Below are positions 8,831 to 21,363 of a stretch of 64,000 bases of DNA, piece by piece. Below the pieces are notes generated by a model. The model saw nothing but the letters and a program-made list of their open reading frames with translations. It did not search any database and was not told the DNA's origin. The DNA lies in assembly GCF_010093535.1 (NCBI RefSeq), contig NW_022985200.1:1-64000 (forward strand), in the 5' to 3' direction. Source of the stretch: Lindgomyces ingoldianus (lineage: Eukaryota > Ascomycota > Dothideomycetes > Pleosporales > Lindgomycetaceae). Made by a program: the position numbers and the translations under genes. Within the stretch, counting starts at the first letter, position 1; every line of letters begins with the position of its first letter.

Positions 8831-11800
8831 TGTCACGATTGTGCACGAGTAAGGTTATAGAGCTTTACAGAGGTCTAGTTCAATTACTACGTGAGGTATC
8901 ATGGTAGGTACAAGACGTTGTGTGAGAAACAGAAAGGTTTAGAAGGAAATTAGTAATTAAATACTTAGCTTAAAAGTCTAAGCGCTTTAAGTATAAATTA
9001 AGCCTGTTCTAGGTTTAGTTAGCGTTAAAGTAGTTTATGCTTAAGTTTATGTCTATATTATGTTATGTTTATGTTAGACGTGCACTAATAATACTCTAGT
9101 ACGCGTCTAATATAGTTATGTCTAGGATCTAGAGAGGATACTGTAACAGTACTCCCCCCCTTATTAAGAAAGGAATCCTTTACATTAGTAGTTCTAGCAT
9201 TAGGTTGTCTTTATTAGAGTACAGGTTTAGTTTAGATAGGTATTAGGTGTAGAATTAGGTTACTACAGAGTTTTCTTACAAGGCTTCTGCAGGTTTCTAC
9301 AATAGTTTGTTATATCTAGTCTATTTTATAAAGTATTAATAAATATGTTTTTTTTTATTAAACTAGATTTATTTAATATCTTCTATAATATATTCTAGTT
9401 TATTGTTTATAATAATAGGTTTAGGTAGTAGGTTTAGCTATTTAGGTAAATAGTTAGATTTAAGGGCTGCTTAGCACAGCAACAATATGTAGAACACAGG
9501 GTGTATCTTTATGCTGTTAGGTAAGATTAATTAGTAAGCATGTAATAAGACTATATAGGCTATTATAAAAGGGCTAAAGTTTTTCTAATTAAGTTTCTTT
9601 AATTATTAGTTTATTTAAATATTTCTAGCGTCTAGCTAGACCTTCTTGCCAGCTGCATACATAGGGGTAGAGGTTTAGAATTAGTTTATGTACTCTTATT
9701 AAAAAGCTTAAGCCTATGTAAGCTTTTTATAAACATATTTAAATATATTTTAAATCTTATTAATAAGTTTATTTACATTTATTACTTATATAAATTAATA
9801 AGTTAGTTAGAGGGTATTTAAAGGTAGTTTAAATTTTATTTAAAAGTAGTATCTGTAGTTTACTAAAAATAAAAATACTTACATTAATTTAAATGTTATG
9901 TTATTAGCTTTAAACTATGCTATAGCTAACTATTTTACCTAGTTATCTTACTAGTAGTTTATGTATACTTATAAGACTTATTTTATTATAGTGTTTATGT
10001 TTTTAGTCTAGCTATTAGTCTCTAGGTAAAAAGCTATAAATAGATAGGGGATAATTTAGAGCTATTTATAAAGTTTGTCCTAGAAGGCTAAGATAAACTG
10101 TGTACCTCTGTCTAATATAATTATGTTAGGCAGGCTATAGTAAACTTATATGTATTAGTAAAATAACTAGGCTATATTAGGGGCAGTTATAAAGGAACAT
10201 AGTATTAAGTATTAATACTTAGTTAAGTAATTAATAACTACTATAATATTTATATACCCTTTAGATAGAGGTAGGTTTATAATAAAATTAATTAATATGT
10301 CTTTCTAAGCTTATTTAAAGATTAGGAGTAGTTTAAGTAAGCTATTATACTTTTCTTAAAAGGCCTTTACTTTACAGTAAGTATAGCAACATAATATGTA
10401 TTAGCGTACAGTATAGAACATGCAGGGCTAGTAGTACTCTCTCTGTAGTAGGTTAAGAGTCTTTCCTCTGCCTAAGTGTTCTTTAACAGGCAAGTTGTGT
10501 ATAATTTAGAGTAGTTTAATTCTTAGTTTATTAAAATTAAAAATTATAAGTTAGTTATAGTAATATAGCTTACTATTTTAGTTTTTATAGTTAGCTAGTG
10601 TTACCTTCTTTAACTAACTAGCGCTATTTTAGAGTAAGTTTAAGGTTTCTTAGATAAATTTATTATTTAGATACTTATTAGTAATAATTTAATTAATTAT
10701 TTAATTTATTTTATTTAAGTTAAGGTTTAAAAATAGCTTAAGTTAAAGCAAAGTTTAGTGTTAAGCCTTTTACACTTCTTCTTAAGTAGAGATGTTTTAG
10801 AATTGCCTTATAAAAGCATCTAGTTTCTCTTTATCTTAACTAGAATAATAAGTAATCTTAAAATTAAAATAAAATAAGTATTTAAACTAATAAGCTTATT
10901 AGTAGCTAAGTTGTTTTATAGTTACAAAGTACTATAAGTTCTTATAGTTAAATAGGACTTGTATTAGATGCGCTGCACCTTCTAGTTTAGGTTACTATTA
11001 TTTAAAGTAGTGTACTATAGTAAGCAATTCTTTATTATAGATTTTATAATTACTTTCTATAGAACTTATTTTTTTTAAGAAGTATGTAATAGGCTTAATA
11101 GTCCTGTCTAGCTTAGTCTAGGAGAAAACTCCTGCTACTATGTAGTCTAAGGCATTAGCTTTTACAAGTATTAGTAGTTTAAAGTTAAAGTAGTAAAGTA
11201 TTAAAGCTTTAGTAAAGGCTTTTTTTAGCTAGTTAAAAAACTATTAGTAATTTAAGTTAAAGTTAAATTAAATCTTTTTCTTAGTAAGTGTAATTATAAG
11301 GCTTACTTACTATAAAAAGTTGTTAATAAATTATTAGTAAAAGTTAGTAAATCTTATAAAAGCTTAAATATCTTTTACATCTTTTAAGTATTACTAATCT
11401 AGCATAGTCTAAACCTTAACAAGGTCTATTTAAATGCTATTTATAGAGATTACATATCTTAAATACATAACTTTTAATTAGTAGAACTTACATTTATCTA
11501 TATTAAGTTATAAACCTGCTTCTTTTATAGCCTTTAGCACTAGGCGTACATGCTGTTTATGCTCTAAAAGGCTATTACTGTAAATTAGAATATTATTAAT
11601 ATACATAGTGTAGAACACATCTAGGTAGGGTTAGAGTAAGTTATTTATAAAATGTTAAAAAGTACTAAGTGTGTTAGCTAAGCTAAAGGGCATTACTAAG
11701 TACTTAAATAGTTTATATTAGGTCTAAAACACTGTTAGCTACTTATTACCCTTTACTATTTTTAGCTTATTAAAGGCAGTAATAATATCTAACTTTATAA

Positions 11801-14491
11801 AATACTTTACTTTACTTAGTTAGCTTAAGGTTTCTTATAAAAAAGAAATTAAGTATTAGTTTTTAATAGTAACAGCATTTAGTCTTTAGTAGTTAACATA
11901 GAATTAAAGCCTACCTTTAAGTTTCTTTATAAATAGTATAAGTAACACTACTAGTAAGAAACTAGCTTAAATAAACCTTTTTTTTAAGTTCTTGTTAAGG
12001 TATTTTTAAAGCACTTTTAATTTATTTAGTAATATTTTATATAGTAGCTTATAACTAGGTTGTTTACTAGGCTTAAAAGTTATTTAGTAATTATATAGAC
12101 ATTATATTAAAAGCTTATTAAACTTGTCTTAAAAAAAGACATGTAATAAGTTATAGTAGTTTTAAGAAACTATTATTCTTAAGTTAGTGCGTTTTTAAGG
12201 AGCTAGAGCTTAGTCTATATTAAAAATTATAACTGCGTAGATTTTATAATCTAGTTATTAAGCTAGGGTTATAAATAGAGTAGGTTCTATGTAGCAGATG
12301 TCTATTTACTATTTAAGTCCTAGTTTATGTCTAAATTAAGTAAGTAAAAATTCTTTAAAAGCTTTTTTTTTTAAGTTTAAGTAGTTATTAAATTATTTTA
12401 CATAGCCTATTTTAGTAAAAGGCCTAGCTTATTAGCCTTACTTAAGTAGTTCTTTTTTAGGTTATTAAAAAGTAGGTCTAAAGACCTTCTATATTAAGTG
12501 CTACTTAGGTGTTATTTAGGTGTAAGTGTAAGTATATGTCTTAGCATTAAGAAAAGTTAAAGTTTAGAACTTACTCTTAGTAATTAAAGGCAACTTTATG
12601 CTAATACAGCTATAGTTATTCTAGAATTAAGTTATAACATTCTATGTTTATTACATAGAGCTTAATCTACTCCTTATAGTGTTAGTAGGTAATTATAATA
12701 GTTATAGTATAAAAAATAAAACCTTTTTTAAGTTATTTTTTATTAAATCTAGTTAGGTAAATTATTTAGGTAAGCAGTGTTAATTAAAGATTTAGTTTAT
12801 ATGCTAGTTCTTTATTAATGTAACTTATACTATTTACTTCTAAGTTAATAAAAGCTTATATTAAAGCTAATATAGTTTTTTATTATAAATATATAAGAAT
12901 ATTAACTTAGTACTTTTAGTTATTAGTAGAAGACTTAGCCTATAAGTTAGCAAAGATCTAGTGTTAAATTAGTCCTAAGGGGTAACTTAGCCCTAGAACA
13001 AGCCTTTTTACAGGCTTCTACTGCTATAGCTGCAGCTATGTTAAAAGTAGTAAAAAAGATTAAAGCTTAAATATAAGTTAAAGCTCTTATAAAAATAAAA
13101 ATAAAATAGTAAAAATCTTTAATAAGTGCTAGCAGCGCTACTTATATAGACTTAAGAAAGAAAAATAGAGTAGTTTTAAAAGATATAACTATGCTTACTA
13201 CACTTAAAGTATTAACTTTTTTATTTATAATCTTTACACTTTTTAGAACTAACTAGAGCATAATTTAAATTAATTTTTATTATATTAAGGTCCTTATTTA
13301 CAACTGCGCTAGTTTAGGGGCGTATTAGGGCTTGTACAGGGAGGAACCTTATGTTATTATTATAGGTAGCAATTAGGTTCACATATGTGTTAAGGTTGTT
13401 TAAAAGGGGTTCTTCTACTATAGCGCGTTGCAGTTTAGTTAAAAAGAAGTTATATAAGGCTATAATTAGACTTATTTTATTTAGGCCTATATTAGATGTA
13501 AGTTAGTAGAACTTAGTAAAGTATAAAGTAAAGCTTTTTTTTTTATTATAAGGTGTTTAGGTAACTTAGGGCTATTAACTTTTTATTTAAGTTTTTATAA
13601 GTTACTTATAAAAACGCTATAAATTAATTTAAGTTAATAATATTTTTATTTATTAGTAAGTTAATTAAGGCTATTATATTATAGTTAAGTTAAAAGTAGG
13701 TATATAGTAACTAAAAGTGTTTAAAGAGGAATTAGTTTATGTTTTCTTTAAGTTTATATTAAAGCTTATGTAGGAAAGAAAATAAGTCTTTCTATTTTCT
13801 ATTAAACAGCAAGGGATTAGAGAGTTAGTTAGATTTTATTACTAAGTTAAAGAAGTTATAAGTTGTAGGTAGTATTAGGTAGAAAAGAGTTAAGCTATCT
13901 CTAAACTTCTAAGTAAGCTTTAAGGCTAGTAAGTTTTTAGTTTTTACTACTATAATAAAAGTTAAGGCAGAAATAGACTGCTTAATAATATAAAGCTATT
14001 TTTTAAAGTCTTTTTAAAAAGCTTTAAAGCTTATAACATAGTAGCTTTTTTATAAAGTAAGCGCTTCTTAAAAGGCTTTTTAGCTTACTTTAATAGCTTA
14101 AAGTTGTGTAAGTACTAAGCTTATTAAATTAGATTTAGAGGCTATTCTTAGCTAGAGTTTTAACATAACATAATGTTATAATTATGCACAAGTAAGGTTA
14201 TAAAGCTTTATAGAGGTCTAGTTTAATTACTACATAAGGTATTATAGTAAGTATAAGACATTATGTAAGGAATAGAAAGGTTTAAAAAAAAATTAGTAAT
14301 TAAATACTTAGCTTAAAAGTCTAAGCGCTTTAAGTATAAATTAAGCCTATTCTAGGTTTAGTTAGTGTTAAGGCAGTTTATACTTAAGTTTATGTCTATG
14401 TTGTGTTGTGTTTGTGTTAGACGTGCACTAATAATACTCCAGTACGCGTCTAATACAGTTATGTCTGGGATCCGGGGAGGATACCGTGACA
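8831..14491 (-). mobile_element. Ty3/gypsy retrotransposon R2, copy A (nested in R1)
   Basis: Two 318-bp LTRs (8831-9148 and 14174-14491; TGTCAC...GTGACA in the least mutated ends) are flanked by the 5-bp duplication ATAGC. The total is 5661 bp. A polypurine/polypyrimidine run (9149-9162, GTACTCCCCCCCC on plus) abuts the left LTR, so the element reads on the minus strand. Motifs appear in the gypsy order RT (about 11.5-11.8 kb) then integrase (about 9.5-10.4 kb). It interrupts R1 pol. Confidence 0.92.
9300..13950 (-). pseudogene. R2 copy A gag-pol, RIP-inactivated
   Basis: Minus-strand RT signatures are clear. MPFSLANT at about 11.69 kb is the usual PFGL-NA motif region, and YTMYINNILIYS at 11589-11617 is the mutated form of the YxDD box, both Asp being Asn. 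Integrase zinc-finger remnants read CYTYCKVK near 10.38-10.40 kb, preceded by REYY-PCM. Gag is expected near 12.9-13.95 kb but no motif was read there. Stop codons fit mutated Gln, Arg and Trp codons. The start and end given are approximate. Confidence 0.75.
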
Positions 14492-14899
14492 ATAGCCTAC
14501 TTTAGGTCCTAAGAATTTAGCAGAGTAGTAGGCTACTAGGTGCTATTTTCTGTCTTCTTGTTTCTAGTATAGCGTGGCTCCACTAGCTTCTAGGGACGCA
14601 TCTATATAGATCTTAGTATCTAACTGTAGGTTGTACATCTTTAGTACTAGTTTAGCTATTATAGCTTGCTTTAGTGCTACAAATGCCTTATTTATTTACA
14701 GAGTCTAAATAAACTTTGCTATTACCTGTTCCTTTATAGTTGTGTTAGTTAGGGGAATAGCAATCTTTAAGTAGTCTTTAATTATTTGTCTAATATATCC
14801 TAATAGTCTAAGAAATCTCTTAACTTCCTTAACTATTATAGGTTTTAGCTATTTAAGTACTTTCTATATTTTAGCTAGGTTAATTTTTATTTCCTTACT

Positions 14900-16400
14900 G
14901 TTAATTATAAATCCTAGATATTCTATCTTAGTAACATAAAATTTACACTTAAAGAGCTGCAGGTGTAGCCTATATTTTTTTAGTTTTTCTAAGACCTTTT
15001 ATACTTTCTGTACACAGTCTTCTAGAGTATCCTTTAAATAGATAAGGACATTATCTAGGTATACTAGGGTGAAAACATTAAAGTATAGGTTAAGAGCTGT
15101 GTTAATAATTTACTAAAATGTTGCTAGGGCGTTTATTAGGCTAAACAGTATTACTAATAGTTTGTAGAGTTTTTATAAGGTTCTAAATACTGTAAGCTAC
15201 TTATCTCCCTTTCTTATCTTTATTTTGTTAAATCTGCTTTGTATGTTAAACTTTATAAAGTACTAGGTTCCTTTTAACTAGTTTATAATGTCCTATATAA
15301 TAGAAAAAGAGAACTAATTTTAGATTATGTTGTTGTTTAGAGTTCTATAGTCCTAGTAAACATAGATCTTTCCTTCTTTTTTTTTGCAAAAACCACTGCT
15401 AAGGCAACTAGGCTGTGGCTTTCCTAAATATAGCCTTATGCTAACATTTAGTTAACATATTCCTGTAGGGCTTTCTTCTATGTCCTTGTTAAAGGACAAA
15501 GCCTGTGGGTTTTTAGATTGTAGTTGTCTATTAGGTTAATAGTATAGTCCTAAGGCTAGTATAAAGGCAGCTCTTCTAGGTTATCTAGTGTTTTAAACAT
15601 ATCCTTGTAGTCTTTGTACTTAGTAGGGATGTTACCTTTGTCCTAGATCTTAAAGATTCTAACTTAGTCTAGGTCCTTATCTACTTTTATTTCTTTATAA
15701 GAGACTTCTTTAAGTTCTTCTTTTATTAGTCTAATTGCCTATGCTTTAAGCTTTTAATAAGGGAACTTCTAGAGTTTTCTTTTCTTAGGGTAGTAACTAC
15801 TACCTTGTTTTACTTACTTATAGACTAGGCATTAATTATTATAGCATGCTAACTAGGTTATGTGTGCGTAGTTGTCTAGGGTTTTTATAGTTATTGTTTT
15901 CTAATTAATTATAAAATTATGTTTTCTAAGCTAATTATATCCTAAAATTACATAGTACTTGCTTTTTAATAAGAGTATATTTATAGATCTTTAGTCTTTT
16001 ATATTTAGGGTCTTAAAGTTTTTCTTATATGTTTCTAAGTTAATCTATCTCTTACTATACTTAATTAAGGATGCATTAGCGAGGGTTACCTTAAATAGGT
16101 CTATCTTAATTTAGAATAGGATGCTTTGTTTATCCACCTAATTCTTGTCTATTGCAGTAAACGTGCATCTGCTGTCTACTAGAGCTAGCCCTAATTGTCC
16201 CTTGTACTTAAAGGTAGTTGTAAGGCTATGTCCTGCTCCTTATCCTACTGCAACTAGAGCTAATATGTTATAAAGAACTTTCTTATTTAAAAGAGAGTAA
16301 AAATTAATGTTTTAAAAGTTATTCTTAAACATATTTTTATTTATTTATAGACTTAATGTTCTTAGTTGCAGCAGTTAGCTGCTTTACATTTATAGTCTTT
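14900..16400 (-). pseudogene. R1 copy A reverse transcriptase/protease region, RIP-inactivated
   Basis: The minus strand shows a gypsy RT. A segment near 15.22-15.28 kb reads FIKFNIQSRFNKIKI, then GDK-LTVFRTL, then LFSLINALATF near 15.13 kb. VYLDNVLIY, the mutated YLDD box, lies at about 15045-15070. The aligned region of copy B is 53.6-54.3 kb. Upstream of it (15.8-16.4 kb) would be the protease, where no DTG/DSG motif could be read with confidence. Confidence 0.75.
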
Positions 16401-17399
16401 AACTAGGTAATGTAATGTTAAATAGTCTTCTTTTCTTGCTACCTTTTACTAGAAGTAATAAAACTAGTAGTTATCTTATTCTTTACATTTTATCTACTCT
16501 TCTTATTTATAAGGGGGTGCTGCTTAACAGGTGTAACAATTTGTAACCTTGCAGGCTAAGGCTAATTCTTGCTATAAGCATCTATTATAGTTCTTTTTCT
16601 ATGTAGGCTACTAGCCTGCCTAGTGCTTGTTGTCCTAGTGCTTAATGCAATAATGTTATGTGCATTAGTACTAGAGGTATAGACAGTTATTAGATCTGTG
16701 TAAGGTGCTAAGAGGACTTTTCTAAGTCTACTAAAAGTATTTTTTTTGTGTGTACTAATTATATAGGATGTTCCTTCTATTAGTAAATGTTAGTGTTATA
16801 AGCACTATTTCTGCAGAGCACGCACTAGCTATAGCTCTGCTGCATTACTAAGGCTTTTCTGCTAATTATAAGGCTTAGGAGCAGTGCTTTAGCTTTCCTA
16901 GGTACTAGCTTTAGGACTTTAAACCTAGCAGGTCTGCTTAGTCCTTCTAGTTTTTAGTCTCTAATTTTAACAAAGAACTACTATTATTCTTTTTTATCTA
17001 TAATGTTATACTTAACTCTAGCTATAAGCTGTATTATATTAAATGTAAAGTAGTTGTTACTAATGTTTATCTAGTAAAGCATAACTATACAGTAGCTTAG
17101 ATAGTTATGTTGTAGACTGCACTTCTAGCACTTACATTTCTAAAACTATTAGAAGAGTTCTTTTACTAAAGTGCTAAAGGTCTAATTATAAAGAGGAAAC
17201 TGTTTTTTTTCTTTTTAAACATTTATAATGTATCCTTAGATCTAAGTCTCTTCTCTATATTCTTTAAGAATTATAAAGTCCTGCAACACTATATCTAGGC
17301 TACTAAAATCCTAAATAGCTACTTTCTAATACACTTTAGAACAGTTATTTAAAGAATAGTTTCCTCTGTATTACTAGTAGAGTTTATTGTCTAATTTTT

Positions 17400-18640
17400 T
17401 TAATATTTCCTCTTCTATAAGGCTATATTTAGCAGTAATAGCTTTTATTATTACAGTAGTATCTTTATTCTCCCCCTTTTAAAAGTCTAGGTAATTTTAG
17501 CAGAAATGTCCTACTTTTTTATAGTTTAAGCAGGCCTTATCCTCTAACTACTTTTATTATTCCTTTATTAAAGGTAGCTTATTGCGTCTTAGAACTTAGT
17601 TCTTTTTAAAGGGGGGCTTTATGTATGCTTTACATAGCTAAGGTCTATTAGTTTTTTATTATATTATAAAAGCTTTTTTTTTAGGATAAACTCTAGCTTC
17701 TAAGGAGTTCTTTTTTATTTCTTTTCTCTTTTACGTTCCTTATAGTAATTATTATAGGTTGTTGCTTTTATAATATAAGTATCTAGAGTAGTTAGCTTAT
17801 TAATATGTATAAATTTATCTTTAACTTTTTTATTTAGCCTATTATAGAACATGCAGCATAGAGCCTTTTAGTTATTCTATCTGCAGATAGCTAGCTGTTC
17901 TCTAAAGTGTGCTGCGTAGCCCTAGACTATGCTGTTGCCTTGCCTTATAGTGTTTAGTTTGTTAGCTGCAATCCTTTTTTTATCTAAGGTTCTATAGATA
18001 GCTGTTAGGGCTGCTTTAAAGTTTTTAATGCTACTAAACACTTCCTTTGTCTTAGAATTAAGTAGTGCGCTATTAGCTCTAAAGTCTATCTAATTATCTA
18101 CGTGTAGTTAAAACTAGATTGCAGGGGGGCCTTCTAGGTGTAGTCCTATCTAGAATATTATTTCTGCATTAGTCTAAAATGCTCCTTTGTTATATTGCAT
18201 GTAGAGGTAACATCTTATAAAGAATAGGCAAAGGTTCTTTAATGATTTTTTAAAAGGCTTTAAAAAGGCTAATCTTAAAGTCTTCTTAGCAGTAATGCTT
18301 ACTTTCTTAGTAAAGATGTTCTAGATCTTTGCTAGCTCTACTTATAATTTATGTATTTAGTAGGCGTAGTTAGTAGCCTTTTAGAGGCTAGTTAGCTTAG
18401 GGTAGTTTTATAATTTACTTACTTATTAGCAAAGGCTTGTAATTTCTTGTTAGAGGGCTACTAGTTTACTAATTTTTTTACTAATCTACTAGAGTTCCCT
18501 AATGTTGTCCTAGATAGTATTAATCTGTTCTACTAGAATAGCTTTACTTTAGGTGGGAACCCTTGTAGACCCTAATAGGGCTGCATAAGCTATGTTTATA
18601 TCTAAGTTATGTTAAGTAGTTATACTTTTTAAAGGGGGTA
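17400..18640 (-). pseudogene. R1 copy A gag with CCHC zinc knuckle, RIP-inactivated
   Basis: Near 17480-17530 the minus strand carries CLNYKKVGHFC followed by stop-Asn-Tyr. This is a RIPped CX2CX4HX4C zinc knuckle in which two Cys have become Tyr and a Gln has become a stop. The frame then runs toward the right LTR, as gag should. The same knuckle occurs at 58590-58640 (copy B), 61400-61450 and 33880-33925 in related elements. Confidence 0.75.
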
Positions 18641-18648
18641 GTGTTTAA

Positions 18649-19468
18649 TGTTATAATTCTTACTTCTTAGAAGCACTTAGGTTGCTAATGTTCCTAGGTA
18701 GGGATAGGACAGGTATAAGAGGCTAACAGTAGGGTGTACAGTCCTACATAATAGCTATTAGGCTAGTGGAGGAAGAGAGGGTGACTAGATTGTGGTTTGC
18801 CCTATGTGCAGCAGTATAGTGGCCGGGTTAAACAGTCCTGTTAGACAGAATTAGAGGTATATATAGTATAATAACAAGCACTGTCTCTACTACCATATGG
18901 AGCTAAGAAAGCATGGCAGAGTAGGTCAGCTCTATTTCAGCTAAACTAGGATAGGGAGTAAAAGAGGCGAAGGGTTTTCGCAAGAGAAAAGCTTGCGCAG
19001 CGCTAAGGCGCTAGCGCGCTCGCTTAACCCTTAGCAAGATTATGTGACTAGCAGCGGAGCTTGACAAGCAGCACTGTCACATATAGTGCAAGATATATAA
19101 ATAGTATTATAGCTCTTTAGAAAGCTAAATGCTACTTAGTCTATATAGAGAATAAACTAAACATTAAACACACCTTTTAAAGGCTGTTTATTATAGAACT
19201 ATATACATGCTTAAGGGGTGCTAAGATAAGTTAGGGCAAGTTCTTACAAGCTTTTAAGGCTAGGCCTAGTGCTAACTTATCTAAACTTGCTTAGCTTGTT
19301 AGAGCGCGCGTCCCTTTTTCTTATTAGAGGATGCATTCCTCTATTATCGCAGGCAACTGTGCTTCCTCTGTTTCTTCTAATTGGTCTGTAGGCAAACCCT
19401 GCTTCCATTTAGCTAGTCTGTGGAGCACTTTTGGTGGAGTTACGCTGGTCCAACCGTAGACTGTAACA
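18649..19468 (-). repeat. R1 copy A, 5' LTR (right), with nested small element
   Basis: It begins TGTTATAATT and ends CTGTAACA. Its length is 600 bp after removing the small element and its duplication. A minus-strand short open frame (19324-19512) crosses the LTR end and is incidental. Confidence 0.88.
18869..19080. mobile_element. Small GC-rich element S, copy 1
   Basis: This 212-bp insertion lies in the right R1 LTR, flanked by an 8-bp duplication (ATATAGTA at 18861-18868 and ATATAGTG at 19081-19088). The first copy differs by one RIP-type change. It starts TAATAACAAGC and ends ACTGTCAC. Related copies are at 47253-47524 and 47772-47983. It has no coding capacity. The 8-bp duplication suggests hAT-type mobilisation, but the terminal inverted repeat is weak. 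Confidence 0.7.
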
Positions 19469-19499
19469 CAGCTATCTATAAAGTTTTTTAAAAAATAAT

Positions 19500-20950
19500 A
19501 AGTAACTAACACACTAAATAACTTTTCTAAGCTAATTATATAGCTAACTTATAAAAGCTAGATAATAATAAAGAGTAGGTAATTATTTAGCACATACTTA
19601 AGCTAGATGCATAAGGATTTCCCCTCTAGCTAGTAGCTATAGCTAATATAGCTAATTCTTTACACGCTAAGTATAATATAGGCTATATTAGCATAAACTA
19701 GCTTAATATATTTACTAAGTGTTACTTAAAGCTTAAAGTAAAGTTTAAGTGTAAGTATAACTATAAAAAAGCTTTTTATAAAAATTTTATAGTAATTTAA
19801 AGCTAGTTTAACCTTATAAAGAATATTAAAGCTAAGTATAGTATTTAGAATAATAACACATACAACTTTAACAAGATAAAGTTTATAATAGGCTAGATAT
19901 TTACTAGAGTAGTTATTATAAGTTTAGAGAGATAAAGACAGCTAAAAGCAGCCTAGCTAAGTAACTAGGAGTAGACAACAGCTATCTAAGGCATTAATGC
20001 TAAAAAGTAGGCTATTTTGCTTTTTATTATTTTCTAAAGTAGTAACTACTTCTTAAACTAGTATAAAAAAGAAAATCTACTTTAGAATTAAGTTATTATA
20101 ATCTCTAAGCGCAGCTAGACTAGTTAAAGCACTTTAATACATATATAAAAAAGTGTACTGTTAGCAGCTACTGTCTGCTAGTTATTAACAGCTATAAAAG
20201 CTATAACTTACTTTATTTTTAGTAATACTATAAAGATAATAAGATTATTACTATTTATATACTTTTTTACTTATTACACTTTTTATAGCTACTTAATATA
20301 GGTTGTTTTACTTCTTTAAAAAAAGTATATAAGCGCTAAGCTAAAAACTTTATATGTAACTAGATTACTTATATTATAAAAATAAAGGTTTTTACTATAC
20401 TTTGAAATAGCTTATAATGCTATAATTACTTTTAGTAATATCTAAAAAAAGTTTTAAGACGCTAGATTAGTTTTTTTTAACTTATAATAAGTTATAATAA
20501 GCCTTAATATAAAGTTATACACTTTATTACTACTACTACTTATATAGAATAAGCTTTAGTAGTTATAAACTTTAAGTAATACTTTAAAACTTAAGTTATA
20601 ATTAATGCTTATAAAAATAAAAATTTAAAAGTATATAAATAGTTTACTAACTTTTATAGTTAAAGTGTTTAAAAAGGGTTTAAAAAAGGCAGTAATAATT
20701 ACACATAAGCTAGTATTAGTGTAATAAAAAAATTACTAAGCTTTAAGTAGCTAATAAGACTACTATATAACATAAATTATATAAAAAAAGTAGATTAAAG
20801 TAAAAAAAACTTTAATAATTTAAAAAAGCTTACACTTAATAACTTAAAAAAAGTTTAGAGCGCATAGTAATAAAAAAAAAGGTAAAAAAGCAAGTATAAG
20901 CTAAAGTAAGTAAGCTATCTTAAAGGCGCTGCAGATAGTGTAATTAGACT
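19500..20950 (+). pseudogene. Fot1/pogo-type transposase, RIP-inactivated
   Basis: On the plus strand, between many TAA/TAG stops, a Tc1/mariner-pogo catalytic core can be read. A segment equivalent to the family's LLILDGHSSH appears near 20175-20210 as LLVINSYKSYN, with Asp changed to Asn. It is followed by a match to the family block that usually reads PPH-SH-LQPLD (near 20255-20300, visible as HFLQLLNIGCF), then SLKK and the C-terminal segment. The catalytic Asp changes fit G-to-A RIP. The N-terminal DNA-binding part would lie within the end region shared with the MITEs and is unclear, so both ends are approximate. Confidence 0.75.
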
Positions 20951-21363
20951 AGGCATAACACATAAATGTATAAGCAAGAAGTAGAAGTAGTATCTAAATA
21001 ATATTCTAGGCTGTACTGTACTATATAGTGCTAGAGCCGGTTGTTATAGGCTATAATAGAGTTTGTTAGGGTGGGGTCTTAGCAAAAGTAAGCGACTTAG
21101 GTGTGTAAGCAACTTGCCTGTGAAGTATGTTATTCTTTATAAGGCTAAACTTACTTTAAATTACTTTAAACCTTTTATAAAAAGCTTTTTTATAGTTATA
21201 CTTACACTTAAATATTTCTTTAAGCTTTAAATAATGCTTTATAAACATACTAAGCTAGTTTATGTAAATATAGCCTAAATTACACTTAGTGCATAAAGAA
21301 TTAGCTATATTAGCTATAAATGCTATTTAAAAGAATTTTTTTTACATATATAGCTTAAGTATA

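Larger units (their letters stand above)
5246..19468 (-). mobile_element. Ty3/gypsy retrotransposon R1, copy A
   Basis: Two LTRs (TGTTAC...GTAACA) are flanked by a 5-bp duplication CAGCT (5241-5245 and 19469-19473). The element lies on the minus strand: gag is near the right LTR, RT in the middle and integrase toward the left. A polypurine tract abuts the left LTR. It carries a nested solo LTR (5688-6293), a nested R2 element (8831-14491) and a small element (18869-19080). Removing these leaves about 7.7 kb, matching copy B at 49251-60336. All coding frames are broken by RIP. Confidence 0.9.
5057..21130 (+). mobile_element. Full-length Fot1/pogo-like transposon (TIR-1), split by gypsy R1
   Basis: The terminal inverted repeats are about 57 bp (start ACGTACTTTACAGGCAAGTT), flanked by TA at 5055-5056 and 21131-21132. 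The TA interrupts the host motif CTTTAATATTC that is unbroken in other MITE copies. Without the R1 insertion the transposon is about 1.85 kb, a usual size for the Fot1 group. The transposase frame lies on the plus strand at about 19.5-20.95 kb and is heavily RIPped. Confidence 0.85.

Noticed and set aside
18869..19080. Solo LTR interpretation of element S (TG...CA ends)
   Set aside because: No 5-bp duplication fits TG/CA ends, whereas 8-bp duplications fit slightly longer ends in two copies.
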